NCBI GenBank assembly: GCA_013360215.1
Contig: JABWCP010000011.1
Coordinates: 1 to 64,000 of the forward strand
DNA: 64,000 nt
DNA from: a bacterium
GTDB taxonomy: Bacteria; CLD3; SB21
Direction: 5' to 3'
The position numbers and the translations under genes are program-made. Positions 36,085-45,000 of this stretch are shown here, in pieces (within the stretch, counting starts at the first letter, position 1; every line of letters begins with the position of its first letter). The notes beneath the pieces are model-generated. The model worked only from the letters and a program-made list of their open reading frames with translations. It was not told where the DNA came from and searched no databases.

Positions 36085-37560
36085 TTATTCCTCTTCCTCT
36101 TTTTCCCAATTGATTTTACCGAGCATCGTACCCATGATGTCTTTGTAGCTTACATGCGATTCGATCCAGTCTTTGCTTAACGACGAATTTTGATGAAGGC
36201 CTTCCAAAACAAACTCCATCGCTGTTGCCAAGGTCATCGCGTCTTTGTTTTCTGTTTTCATGTATTTGGCGGCGACATCGCGTAAGCCGGGAATGGATAA
36301 TAATTTGGCGTTGTACGATGCAAAAGATTCTTCGTTAGAAAGCTCCAGTTTGTTGCCGGTGGAAAACCAACTAAGGATGGATTGGTACGTCGGGAGATTT
36401 TTTTTGTTGAGCGGGTCGGGAAAGTATTGTTTAAATGTCGCTTTGACGGCGCGCCCGATCAATACTTTAGCGACAGAGGCCATACCTTGTTGTTCGCCTT
36501 CATAGACGAGTTCGATTTTTCCGGTGATCGAAGGGATGAGATAAAACAAATCGCAGATACGCGGAAAAGATGTTTCTTCGTGCAATAGTATCATGCGTCG
36601 CTCGATGGTGCTCAGAAGGTTTTCCATGCACGAAATCGTAAGCCGGGCGCTTACTCCGGATTTTTGATCAATGAATTCACTGCCGCGCGCTTGAAAGGCG
36701 ATATTTTCGACAATCTCACGGAAATAATCGGGTATGGCGATCGTAGCCGGATTTCGATCTTCCCACGCTTCCTGACGTGTGATACGAATGCCGTCCTCTA
36801 TTTGTGTGGGGTAATGGGTCAGGATTTGCGAGTCAATACGATCTTTGAGCGGCGTGATAATGCTGCCGCGATTGGTATAATCTTCGGGATTTGCCGAAAA
36901 GACAATCATGATGTCCAGCGGGATACGAATATTGAACCCGCGAATCTGAAAATCTTTTTCTTCCAAAATATTAAACAAACTAACCTGAATGCGCGGTTGG
37001 AGATCGGGTAATTCATTGATGGCAAAAATGCCGCGGTTGCTGCGAGGGATAACACCAAAGTGCATGACGCGTTCATCGGCGTAGTGAAGTTTTTGGGTAG
37101 CCGCTTTGATCGGGTCGATATCGCCGATCAGATCGGCGACGGTTACATCGGGTGTGGCCAATTTTTCACCGTAGCGCTCATGGCGCGGCCACCATGTGAT
37201 CGGTGTGGCATCACCGTATTTTTCCACGGCATCTTTGGCCGCTCGTGAAACCGGATCAAATGGATTGTCGTTGAGCGGTGCCTCTTCGATGACGGGGATT
37301 TCTTCGTCTAAAAGATTGGTAAGGCTGCGCAGAATACGTGTCTTAGCTTGTCCGCGTAATCCCAATAGGATAATATCGTGTTTGGATAAAATAGCATGAA
37401 TGAGTTCAGGTATAACGGTTTTATCATAGCCGATGATATTGGGAAAAATTGTTTCGCCCTGTTTCAGTTTGCGCATCAGATTGCGCCGCATTTCATCTTT
37501 GACCGATAAAGCTTGATAGCCTGAAGATTTGAGTTCGCCGAGCGTCCGCGGTTTTGCCAT
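36085..37560 (-). CDS. AAA+ ATPase, magnesium chelatase subunit I / MoxR-like
   Basis: 491 residues. The AAA core has a divergent Walker A (LLGLRGQAKTR, residues near 66-76), Walker B with the sensor region GIFAINELPDLQPRIQVSLF, an inserted hairpin (EKDFQIRGFNIRIPL) and the Ser-Ala-Asn-Pro sensor 1 (VFSANPEDYTNRG). Such ATPases usually act with a von Willebrand A protein to remodel or load cofactors; none lies next to this gene. Its start is at ATG 37560, behind AGAGGATATAT. A lone unit: 87 bases separate it from the terminator of the OmpH operon upstream. Target unknown. Confidence 0.82.
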   Translation of the reverse strand: MAKPRTLGELKSSGYQALSVKDEMRRNLMRKLKQGETIFPNIIGYDKTVIPELIHAILSKHDIILLGLRGQAKTRILRSLTNLLDEEIPVIEEAPLNDNPFDPVSRAAKDAVEKYGDATPITWWPRHERYGEKLATPDVTVADLIGDIDPIKAATQKLHYADERVMHFGVIPRSNRGIFAINELPDLQPRIQVSLFNILEEKDFQIRGFNIRIPLDIMIVFSANPEDYTNRGSIITPLKDRIDSQILTHYPTQIEDGIRITRQEAWEDRNPATIAIPDYFREIVENIAFQARGSEFIDQKSGVSARLTISCMENLLSTIERRMILLHEETSFPRICDLFYLIPSITGKIELVYEGEQQGMASVAKVLIGRAVKATFKQYFPDPLNKKNLPTYQSILSWFSTGNKLELSNEESFASYNAKLLSIPGLRDVAAKYMKTENKDAMTLATAMEFVLEGLHQNSSLSKDWIESHVSYKDIMGTMLGKINWEKEEEE

Positions 37561-37648
37561 ATATATCCTCTATTGTAAAGTGGTCTTAATCTAATACGAT
37601 TATAGGTGATCTTCAACGCTCAGGTTTGAGAATTGTGCTGATAAAAAA

Positions 37649-37676
37649 AAGCCGCTTCGGTTTAACGAAGCGGCTT
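37649..37676 (-). terminator. Terminator of the plsY-ompH operon
   Basis: A perfect 11-bp stem (AAGCCGCTTCG with CGAAGCGGCTT) closes a GTTTAA loop. The A-run at 37643-37650 gives the U-tract on the minus strand. It lies 22 bases past the stop at 37698. Confidence 0.93.
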
Positions 37677-37697
37677 ATGTCGACAATGTAAATCAAA

Positions 37698-38315
37698 TTA
37701 TTTTTTCGTCGTGTCTTTACCGCTGAAAGGTACCGGCATAGACGGAGGTACTTTGGAGTTGAGTTCGTTGAGCAGTGTTTCCGTCAGGTCGTGGCCGGTT
37801 TCGCCGTATACGATCAATCCTTCGACGGGCGTGCCAAGGATAACGGTATATCCGTTATCTTTACCGTATTTTTGAATAAACGTGCTGATGTCCTGGAAAA
37901 TAGGTTCCATCAGTTGGGATTGTTTTTGATTGACCTGTTGCTGCAGTGATTGCTGCAATTGGTAAAATTCGGATTGTTTACGTTGAAAGGATTCCATCTG
38001 CGGTGCCATAGCGGCCGAACTTAAGACTTTAGATTTTTTTTCAAGGTCTTCGCCGATGGTTTGCAGCTCCGCATAACGCTTTTGCAAGTCAGCTTGGAAA
38101 GGCGCTGTTTCTTCTTGCAGTTTTTGCTGAATTGCGAGCGCGGGTTTGTACTGTGCAAGCAACGCATCCGATTTGATGAAGCCGACTTTGGAACCGCCTT
38201 TTTCGAGCGAAGTTACTTTGACGAATAAAATGATCATACCGATCAGAAGCAAAGCGCCGAGCGCCACGCCGGCGTAAAGCAGGTTCTTAGAATTATTTCC
38301 GGATTCTTGAGACAT
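37698..38315 (-). CDS. OmpH/Skp-family periplasmic chaperone with membrane anchor
   Basis: 205 residues. Skp-type layout: a first strand (VGFIKSDALLAQYKPALAIQ), two long coiled-coil helices very rich in Gln, Glu, Lys and Leu (about 65-150), and a closing beta section (GYTVILGTPVEGLIVYGETG). The usual cleavable signal peptide is replaced by a hydrophobic helix at about 13-34 without an evident cleavage site, preceded by a polar 12-residue stretch, so the chaperone may stay tethered in the inner membrane. It would escort unfolded outer-membrane proteins, of which this window encodes several. Last gene of the plsY operon. Confidence 0.85.
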   Translation of the reverse strand: MSQESGNNSKNLLYAGVALGALLLIGMIILFVKVTSLEKGGSKVGFIKSDALLAQYKPALAIQQKLQEETAPFQADLQKRYAELQTIGEDLEKKSKVLSSAAMAPQMESFQRKQSEFYQLQQSLQQQVNQKQSQLMEPIFQDISTFIQKYGKDNGYTVILGTPVEGLIVYGETGHDLTETLLNELNSKVPPSMPVPFSGKDTTKK

Positions 38316-38333
38316 GGGATTCTCCTTGTTATT

Positions 38334-39152
38334 TTATGATAATGTAGGAATTTGTTTGTGTTGATCGGCGGCGATCAAGGTGCTGATATTCATCAGCACG
38401 GGAAACATCTCCGTATCACGCGCCAAATTTTCGACCGTTGCGGACTTGACAGCGATGGCGTGACGTTCATTGAATACCGCAAATTTGAATCGGCATTTTT
38501 CAAATAATTCGATCAATTCCGTCTGAATAAAAGGATTTTCAAACGTATGTTGAATCGTTTCTTTATCATAATTGGAAAAAACGATCCCGTGGCGTTGGTA
38601 CGCATACCGGCGCGCATTGAGCACCATCGGTGCATAAAATTCTACGTCCAAAGATTCGCGAATATCCACGCGCGGATTGACAATAACCATCTGAAACGGC
38701 TGGGGTACCCGTACAGCGATGGTGATAAGCCCTTGCTCACCGATAATCGTTTTTTGATCCGCGGTTTCTTTCCCCAAAAAAGTTAATGAAATGCGTATAT
38801 CCGTCTGGCCGTCGCGAATACTATAGCTGCAACCGCGTTCGCTGATCAATCCCCGGGATGTCGCATGCTCCCGGTGAAAATGCCTGAGCTGTACATGGTT
38901 ATGCGTAGCCGTTATGGCAAACACTTCCATCACGTCGCGATCATCCAAAATATAAGACCAGTAACGTCTGATCAAAAAGACCACGCATGTGAGAACGGAA
39001 ACAAACCCTAGGATCAAAAGAAAGGCCTCGTATTCGCCGTCGATAGCGCGGCGGAGATCTTTGATGAGCCAACCCGCTCCGACAACGATGGTAAGGGCCA
39101 GCACGGCGTACCAAAAAAACCGATAACGGAGGACTGCGTAAATCGCCTGCAC
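38334..39152 (-). CDS. Unknown membrane protein with two N-terminal helices
   Basis: 272 residues. Not recognised. Two membrane segments (about 12-30 and 42-62) are followed by some 210 soluble residues with several beta strands (YSIRDGQTDIRISLTFLGKE, GLITIAVRVPQPFQMVIVNP) and one Cys in the early part and another near the C-terminus. It is predicted to lie in the inner membrane with the large part in the cytoplasm. It starts 1 base after plsY ends and is followed by the OmpH gene after 18 bases, so it belongs to an envelope-related operon. Confidence 0.72.
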   Translation of the reverse strand: MQAIYAVLRYRFFWYAVLALTIVVGAGWLIKDLRRAIDGEYEAFLLILGFVSVLTCVVFLIRRYWSYILDDRDVMEVFAITATHNHVQLRHFHREHATSRGLISERGCSYSIRDGQTDIRISLTFLGKETADQKTIIGEQGLITIAVRVPQPFQMVIVNPRVDIRESLDVEFYAPMVLNARRYAYQRHGIVFSNYDKETIQHTFENPFIQTELIELFEKCRFKFAVFNERHAIAVKSATVENLARDTEMFPVLMNISTLIAADQHKQIPTLS

Positions 39153-39153
39153 G

Positions 39154-39816
39154 TCAGACAGCCTGATTGGGGGTAACGGGTTTTGCAGCGCCGAATTTTT
39201 TTTCTTCGCCTCGCATCAAACGCCGTATATTTTCGCGGTGAGTAAAAGTGATGAGCGCCATGACAAAGAGACTAAAACCCAACAAGTAATCGGAAACAGG
39301 TAGTTGTAACACAAAACGCTGGATAAAAACAACGATTGGAAAAACCCATGAACCGATGATTGAGCCCAGGGAAACATAGCGTGTGAGCGCAAAAATCAGA
39401 ATAAATGTTGCGAAACAAATACCGACAGGTAACGGTGCTACACCCAATACTGCGCCGGCCATGGTTAAAACGCCTTTTCCGCCTTTGAATCCGAAAAATA
39501 TGGTCCATATATGCCCGGCAACAGCGGCGATAGCCGCTAAGATTCGTACCAGAGTGATCTCCAACGGTGTCGCATCAAATGCAGAGTATAAGGCATCAGT
39601 AAGCCACAACGATGAGATCAGACCTTTGAGAATATCAATAATGGCGACGACAGCTCCCCAGCGTCCCCCGAGCAATCGGATCGCATTGGTCATACCTGCA
39701 TTGCCGCTACCGTAGGTGCGAATATCCACACCTTTTATCCAACGGGATATTAGAATACTCGGACTGATTGAGCCTAGGAGATAAGCTATTATAAGTATTG
39801 CTAAGAGTGAAATCAT
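39154..39816 (-). CDS. plsY: Glycerol-3-phosphate acyltransferase
   Basis: 220 residues from ATG 39816, chosen because the family starts with a membrane helix (MISLLAILIIAYLLGSI) and the 39 residues upstream are unrelated. Three conserved loops are intact: GSISPSILISRWIKGVDIRT, YGSGNAGMTNAIRLLGG and GFKGGKGVLTMAGAV. It transfers acyl from acyl-phosphate to glycerol-3-phosphate, the first step of phospholipid synthesis, in the inner membrane. First gene of the operon with the two-helix protein and the OmpH chaperone. Confidence 0.95.
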   Translation of the reverse strand: MISLLAILIIAYLLGSISPSILISRWIKGVDIRTYGSGNAGMTNAIRLLGGRWGAVVAIIDILKGLISSLWLTDALYSAFDATPLEITLVRILAAIAAVAGHIWTIFFGFKGGKGVLTMAGAVLGVAPLPVGICFATFILIFALTRYVSLGSIIGSWVFPIVVFIQRFVLQLPVSDYLLGFSLFVMALITFTHRENIRRLMRGEEKKFGAAKPVTPNQAV

Positions 39817-39910
39817 GATGTTCTCTATGTTACTGAACGGCGCATGATACGTAATAATGTAAGAAAATTCAATGTTATATTTGAAATGTGTGAGATACTC
39901 TAAATACATC

Positions 39911-39941
39911 AAACCCTCATGCTGACCAAACATGAGGGTTT
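39911..39941 (-). terminator. Terminator of the first receiver-only regulator
   Basis: A perfect 11-bp stem (AAACCCTCATG with CATGAGGGTTT) around a 9-base loop lies 40 bases past the stop at 39981. The T-run on the minus strand is short, so efficiency is uncertain. It shows that this regulator is its own transcription unit. Confidence 0.75.
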
Positions 39942-39980
39942 GTTATTAAGAAAAGGAGGAGGATTCAAAACGGGTACAGT

Positions 39981-40400
39981 CTAAATCTGTGTATGCCGAA
40001 AGCCGCCGGGCGAATCACTGATACGACCATTCAAGCGTTGAGTTTTTCCCAGATTCACAATGATTGCAGGGATTTGATCCATGTCCGTAGATTTATCAAG
40101 AAAAAAATCGGCACCATAAAATATGCATCGGCTTTTAAATTGAGGATACGGATGTTGCGTAAACATGATAACAATCGGGGGTGAAGACAGGTTTTTGATC
40201 TGAGTCAAAACACCGACGCCGCTGCCATCCCGCATTTTGATGTCCAGTATGACAACGTCAGGACGTATTGTGCTTACGGATTCTAACGCTTGTGCGGCAC
40301 GGGCTTCAGTTTCTATAAAAACATCCCGGCATTCCTCCGTAATCAACGTTTTTAAACGCTCTCGTATAAGCTCCGAATCATCTATGATCAGTATGCGCAT
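39981..40400 (-). CDS. Receiver-only response regulator 1
   Basis: 139 residues from ATG 40400, chosen because the receiver fold starts there (MRILIIDDSELIRERL). Phospho-acceptor Asp53 lies in VVILDIKM, Thr81 in IMFTQHPYPQF and Lys103 in FFLDKSTD, so phosphorylation is likely. After the receiver comes a short tail (QRLNGRISDSPGGFRHTQI) with no DNA-binding domain. It is a close paralogue of the gene at 40709: both share the MFTQ-PYPQF, RC-YGAD and F-DK blocks. Its output must be through protein contact, for instance with an HPt or a kinase. Expression is expected to be governed by the 42-bp element 164 bases upstream. Confidence 0.9.
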   Translation of the reverse strand: MRILIIDDSELIRERLKTLITEECRDVFIETEARAAQALESVSTIRPDVVILDIKMRDGSGVGVLTQIKNLSSPPIVIMFTQHPYPQFKSRCIFYGADFFLDKSTDMDQIPAIIVNLGKTQRLNGRISDSPGGFRHTQI

Positions 40401-40564
40401 ATACTTATTCCGTAAAAAATAAAAATTTAGTGTTCGAACGATCGTGCAAGAAAATATATAAAACCGAGCAGAATGAATATAATACATCACGTGATCATAC
40501 TAGAACACAATGTCTGATTAGATATTGATGCCTACATAAGATAATCAAAATTAAGTTATTTGTC

Positions 40565-40606
40565 TGTAGGTAAATGGCTGAAAATCGTGTAGGTAATTTA
40601 CCTACA
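40565..40606. promoter_or_regulatory. Composite 42-bp operator-like element, copy 1
   Basis: In order: TGTAGGTA (40565-40572), 5 bases, CTGAAAAT (40578-40585), 2 bases, then a perfect inverted repeat TGTAGGTAA-T-TTACCTACA (40588-40606). The same blocks at exactly the same spacing stand at 41176-41217. It lies 164 bases upstream of regulator 1. The repeated GTAGGTA half-sites suggest three contacts by a dimeric regulator. TACCTAC resembles the NarL heptamer loosely, and a NarL-type regulator is encoded 1 kb away, but this link is inference. Confidence 0.75.
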
Positions 40607-40658
40607 AATCTTGATGAGGCAGGATTAAGTTTAAATTAATCAAAGCAAGGTAAAACAA

Positions 40659-40687
40659 AACAACCTGCGATGAGTTCGCAGGTTGTT
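40659..40687 (-). terminator. Terminator of the second receiver-only regulator
   Basis: A perfect 12-bp stem (AACAACCTGCGA with TCGCAGGTTGTT) closes a 5-base TGAGT loop, 21 bases past the stop at 40709. The minus-strand tail (complement of TAAAACAAAA) is moderately T-rich. The remaining 40401-40658 holds the leader of regulator 1 and nothing else recognisable. Confidence 0.85.
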
Positions 40688-40708
40688 TATGTTAAAATCA
40701 AAATGGGA

Positions 40709-41074
40709 TCAATTCATCGCGATTTTTTCGAGGACATCACCGATACGATCAAATTCGCTGGTTTTGTCAAAAAAATAGTCGGCTCCATATTGGAGGCAAC
40801 GATCCCTAAACTGTGGATAAGGGTACTGTGTAAACATAATAATAACCGGCGGTTTTGGCTCGGATTTTAGTTGTTTAAGGACTTCGATGCCGTTCCCTCC
40901 GGGCATCTTAATGTCCAAAATTACTACATCCGGTTTTTGCATGATAGCCTGTCGAATTGTATCAGGCGCCGTTTCCGCATGACCGACTAATTCCAGATTT
41001 TTATGCAACTCATGTATTAATGATGAAAGGCGATCATACACTAGCGCTGAATCATCTGCAATCAGTATTCGCAC
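40709..41074 (-). CDS. Receiver-only response regulator 2
   Basis: 121 residues, a bare receiver domain. Asp54 in VVILDIKMPGG is the phospho-acceptor, Thr82 lies in MFTQYPYPQF and Lys104 in YFFDKTSE. No output domain. It is a paralogue of regulator 1, 611 bases away in element-to-element distance, which suggests duplication of the whole unit including the upstream element and terminator. Partner kinases cannot be named from sequence. The ribosome site before ATG 41074 is AAAAGGGGTATTGTG. Confidence 0.92.
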   Translation of the reverse strand: MRILIADDSALVYDRLSSLIHELHKNLELVGHAETAPDTIRQAIMQKPDVVILDIKMPGGNGIEVLKQLKSEPKPPVIIMFTQYPYPQFRDRCLQYGADYFFDKTSEFDRIGDVLEKIAMN

Positions 41075-41434
41075 AATACCCCTTTTCTCTTTTGTCCCCT
41101 AAAAGAGACTCTTATTATTTTACGATAATAGACCCAAGTAACATTTGAAATATAATGTTCGAAATCACGAAAGTATGTAGGTATTTTTCTGAAAATATTG
41201 TAGGTAAATTACCTACAAGATTTATTTAAACTAAACATTTACAATATAAACATATAACTGTTTAAATTTATTTTAAGGGTTATATAAAACTGCTTTGATC
41301 CAATCCACTCAGGTGTTCGATCATTAGGAAATGAAATGTGAATCAAGGAGAATGAAAAAAATTAGTTGGTATTCAGAGGATCAGCGGAGGCAAACAAGAT
41401 TCAATACACAAAAAATAAAAACACAAAGTAGAAT
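41075..41434. other. 360-base intergenic stretch upstream of regulator 2
   Basis: It contains the second copy of the 42-bp element (listed separately) and is otherwise AT-rich. A 34-codon plus-strand frame at 41352-41456 starts behind AAGGAG, but only one base separates that site from the ATG, and the frame runs into the end of the NarL-type gene; I do not call it. No terminator for the NarL-type gene ending at 41435 was found. Confidence 0.6.
41176..41217. promoter_or_regulatory. Composite 42-bp operator-like element, copy 2
   Basis: TGTAGGTA (41176-41183), 5 bases, CTGAAAAT (41189-41196), 2 bases, inverted repeat TGTAGGTAA-A-TTACCTACA (41199-41217; the arms extend one further base pair to 10 bp). 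Block order and all spacings equal copy 1, while the spacer bases differ, which is what selection on protein contacts would leave. It lies 101 bases upstream of regulator 2. Confidence 0.78.
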
Positions 41435-42079
41435 TTACTCGACTAATTTTTTTTGAATGGCGTAGCGGATAATTTCGGCATTAGATGTTAGATTCATTTT
41501 TTCAAGAATACGGTCTCGCATCGAATTAACCGTTTTGGGGCTGATGCTGAGTGCTTCACCGATCTCTTTGGGTGACAATCCTTGTGCGATCAAGCGCATA
41601 ACCTCGTATTCACGATCCGATAGATTGGTATGGGGTTCATCCGCTCCGGTATCTTTTTCAGCTAGGATCATGGCTACAGCTTTGGTGATAAATTTTTTTC
41701 CGGCCTTTACTGTACGAATTGCTTCGACCAGCTCGTCCGATGCGACGGATTTATTGATATATCCCATAGCGCCTAGGCGAATCGCACGTTCGGCGTATTG
41801 GCTTTCCGGATAAGCCGTTAGTATCAGAACCGGTAATTGAGGTCTTATCATACGCACCTGTTTGAGTGCTTCTAATCCCGTGACACCTGGCATCGAAATG
41901 TCCATCAACGCGACATCAAATATTTCCGTCTGAATGCAGCCAATTAATTCGTCGGCATTCGACGCGTGTGTGATGTGGCAACGCGGATAACGTTCTAGTA
42001 CCGTTTCGGCAAGGCCTTTGCGTACGATAGCGTGATCATCAGCAATAAGAATGCAAGCTATGGGAGCGGGCTGTTCCAT
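41435..42079 (-). CDS. NarL/LuxR-family response regulator
   Basis: 214 residues. Receiver domain with ADDH at the start, phospho-acceptor Asp60 in ALMDISMPG, Thr88 in LILTAYPESQ and Lys110 in MGYINKSV. The C-terminal helix-turn-helix (about 147-210) reads LSDREYEVMRLIAQGLSPKEI and KTVNSMRDRILEKMNL, standard for LuxR-type DNA binding. The gene starts 8 bases after the large propeller histidine kinase ends, so the two are a cognate pair. Possible targets include the 42-bp elements nearby; this is untested inference. Confidence 0.94.
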   Translation of the reverse strand: MEQPAPIACILIADDHAIVRKGLAETVLERYPRCHITHASNADELIGCIQTEIFDVALMDISMPGVTGLEALKQVRMIRPQLPVLILTAYPESQYAERAIRLGAMGYINKSVASDELVEAIRTVKAGKKFITKAVAMILAEKDTGADEPHTNLSDREYEVMRLIAQGLSPKEIGEALSISPKTVNSMRDRILEKMNLTSNAEIIRYAIQKKLVE

Positions 42080-42087
42080 AATGTGGT

Positions 42088-45000
42088 TTACGAAATGGGG
42101 TTAATAATTGGCAGAGATACATGTACTACGGTACCTTTACCTTGTTCGCCGGAGATTGTGATTTCGCCTTGTAAATGTTGAATACGTTCACGCATGCCCA
42201 CAAGACCCAATGAATGGGGGCTGTTGAGTTGTACTTTGGTAATACCTTTTCCGTTGTCGCGAATAATGAGATGAAGATGTTCATGTTCGGCGAAAAACTC
42301 AATAACGACTTCCGTAGCTTCGGCATGGCGCATCACGTTCGTCAGTGTTTCCTGAAAAATACGAAACAGCGCAGTGCCTTGCTCATTGGTGACCGGTGTA
42401 TCGCCTTGTTCCAGATAACAACGGCACTGAAGGCCCGTACGCTTTTCAAATTCCGATGCTTGCCATTCGATGGCGGCCGAAACACCGAGATCGTCCAGAA
42501 GTCCCGGACGCAATTCGCTGGCAATTCGCTGGACACTTTTAACGGTGGCGTCGATGAGTGAACTCATCGTGTTAGATTTTTCTTTGAGGGAAGGGTCTTC
42601 AGGGAGGCGTTTTTGTATCCAGGAAAGATCCATTTTCAGTGCGGTCAGTTGTTGACCCAGTTCATCATGCACTTCGCGCGAAATCCGCGTACGCTCTTCT
42701 TCACGGACCCGAACCAAGTGATCGGAGAGATCGCGCAGCTGTTTAGTGCGCTCTTCGACCCTCTTTTCCAATTCGTCATGCGCATGCTGCAATTCATCTT
42801 TCTTCTGATTTAAAGCTGCCGTGCGTTCGATTACGATACCTTCAAGTCTGCGGTTCATCGCTTCAATATTGCGTACACGAGCGGAATAAGCAAATAGTAA
42901 AATTCCAATCAGCGCGGCAAATAAGATCGTTCGGAACCACCACGTTTCCCAATACGGCGGGCGGATCACAATCGGAAAACGAAGACCGTCGCTATTCCAA
43001 ATCTGATCGTGATTGGAAGCGCGGACCAGGAGCGTGTAATTTCCCGGATCAATGTCCGTATATTTTACGATGCGATTTTTTCCTGTTACAAAATTCCAAT
43101 TTTCATCAATACCATCCAGTTTGTAGGCGTATTGATTTTTTTCGGGGACATAAAAATTGAGTGCGGAAAAGGAAAAGCTAAAAAAATTCTGATCATAATC
43201 TAAATGAAGATCGTGTTTGTAAGGAATGCTTGTATCCAATTTAGTGGGTTTGTCAAAAAGCCTGAAATCCGTAAGCGCTAGTCGCGGTGCTTGTTCGTGA
43301 GGTACGATAGCGCGCGGATGAAAGATATTAAATCCATTAACACCGCCAAATAGAAATTCGCCTTCACGCGTGCGAAGGCAAGCATTCGGTTCAAATTGAT
43401 CAGCTTGTAAACCGTCATCGGATGTATAAACAGTAAAAACGCGGGAAGTATCGGATTTTGTTTGCATCCGAATAATACCGCGATTACTGCTCAGCCACAG
43501 ATTGTCATTTTCATCGCCGATAATACCGTAAATGACATTGTTAGGCAAACCGTCTTTACGGGTGATGCGTTGAAATTTCTGTGTAAGTGGATCAAAGCGA
43601 TTTAACCCGTTAGCCGTGCCGATCCATAGATAACCTGACTTATCCTGATAGATGCTATATACGTGGTTATCTGAAATCGTGAAGGCATCCGCCGTGTTTT
43701 TGGAAAACGTCATAAATTGTTCGGTTTGTCGATCAAAACACATCAAGCCCCGCAGTTGTGTGCCAATCCATAGTTTTCCTCTGTTGTCCATATAGAGTAT
43801 TGTTAACATCTCATGTCGGATATTCTGATCTCCTAATTTGGTTACTCCATAGGTTTTAAATTGCTCATTTTTTGGGTCATATCGCACAAGTCCGTTGCGA
43901 TAAGTTGCAATCCAGATGAACCCTTCGTTGTCTTCGACAATGTCATATACGCGGTTGGCAGTAAATTGACCTTGCGTCGTCGAACGGCGATAGGATTTCA
44001 TTGTCCTACGTGCAGGATCATAACATTGCAGCCCACTCTGATGCGTACCGATCCATATTTTACCGGAGCGATCTTCGAAAACGCGGTGTATTTGACGATC
44101 TCTCAGTGCATCGGAACTATCGGGACTATATCGCAAATGTTCAAAACGATCCGTAGTGCGGTCCCACCGCGAAATGCCGTCATCCGTACTGATCCAGATT
44201 GAACCATCGTCGCTTTCGGTGAAGCTGCGTACTACATTATGGATCAGACTGTGCGGATCCAACGGGTTTTTTTTGTAGTGAACAAAACGCGGCTCCATTC
44301 CGCTGATTTGTGTTACACCATTGGAATACGTACAAACCCAGACGATGCCGTCGGTAGATTGGTAAATATCATAAATATACTCATCGGTAAAAATGGCCGG
44401 CTGATTAGGCGTGTTGCGGAAATTAAGAAATGTGTCGCCGGTCATCAAGTTAATGCCGCCTTCGGTGGTACCTATCCACAATCGGCCATAGGCGTCGCGT
44501 AGAATCCGGCGAACACGGTTGTGGCTTATAGTGTTTGGGTTCTTATTTTCAAACGTAAAAAATTCCCATTGTTTCGTTGTGCGGTCAATTTTCCCCAGCC
44601 CTTGCGGTGTACAAACCCATAAGGTATTACCTCTGTCTATCGGATCTTCATACACATCCCAAATCGTACTAAAATTGAAATGAGGGGGCACAACCAGATC
44701 GTCATATATCTTTGAAAATTTATTGGTCTCCGTATCCATTACGCAGAGACCGCCGGCAGTTGTTCCGATCCAAAGTTTTTTTTCTGCCGTGCCACCTGCG
44801 TTATGAACTTGGCAAATTGCTCGAATCAAATTGGATGATACACTTTTGCTATCGTTGGGGTTGTGTAAGAATGACTCGAAATCCGTTGGATTGGTTTGCC
44901 GTAACTTATTGAGCCCTACGTGCGTGCCGATCCACAATGTGCCGTAACTGTCTTGATATAATACATTGATATTATTATTGCTGATAGATGTCGGCTGCAT

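Noticed and set aside
39817-39933. N-terminal extension of plsY
   Set aside because: The 39 added residues are unrelated to PlsY, which starts with a membrane helix at ATG 39816.
40565-40606. The TGTAGGTA blocks as transposon or integrase ends
   Set aside because: No transposase or flanking duplication is seen, and the matching copy sits in the same position before a paralogous regulator, which points to regulation.
41352-41456. 34-codon plus-strand frame with AAGGAG before its ATG
   Set aside because: Spacing of only one base is too short for good initiation and the frame runs into the end of the NarL-type gene on the other strand; nothing else supports it.
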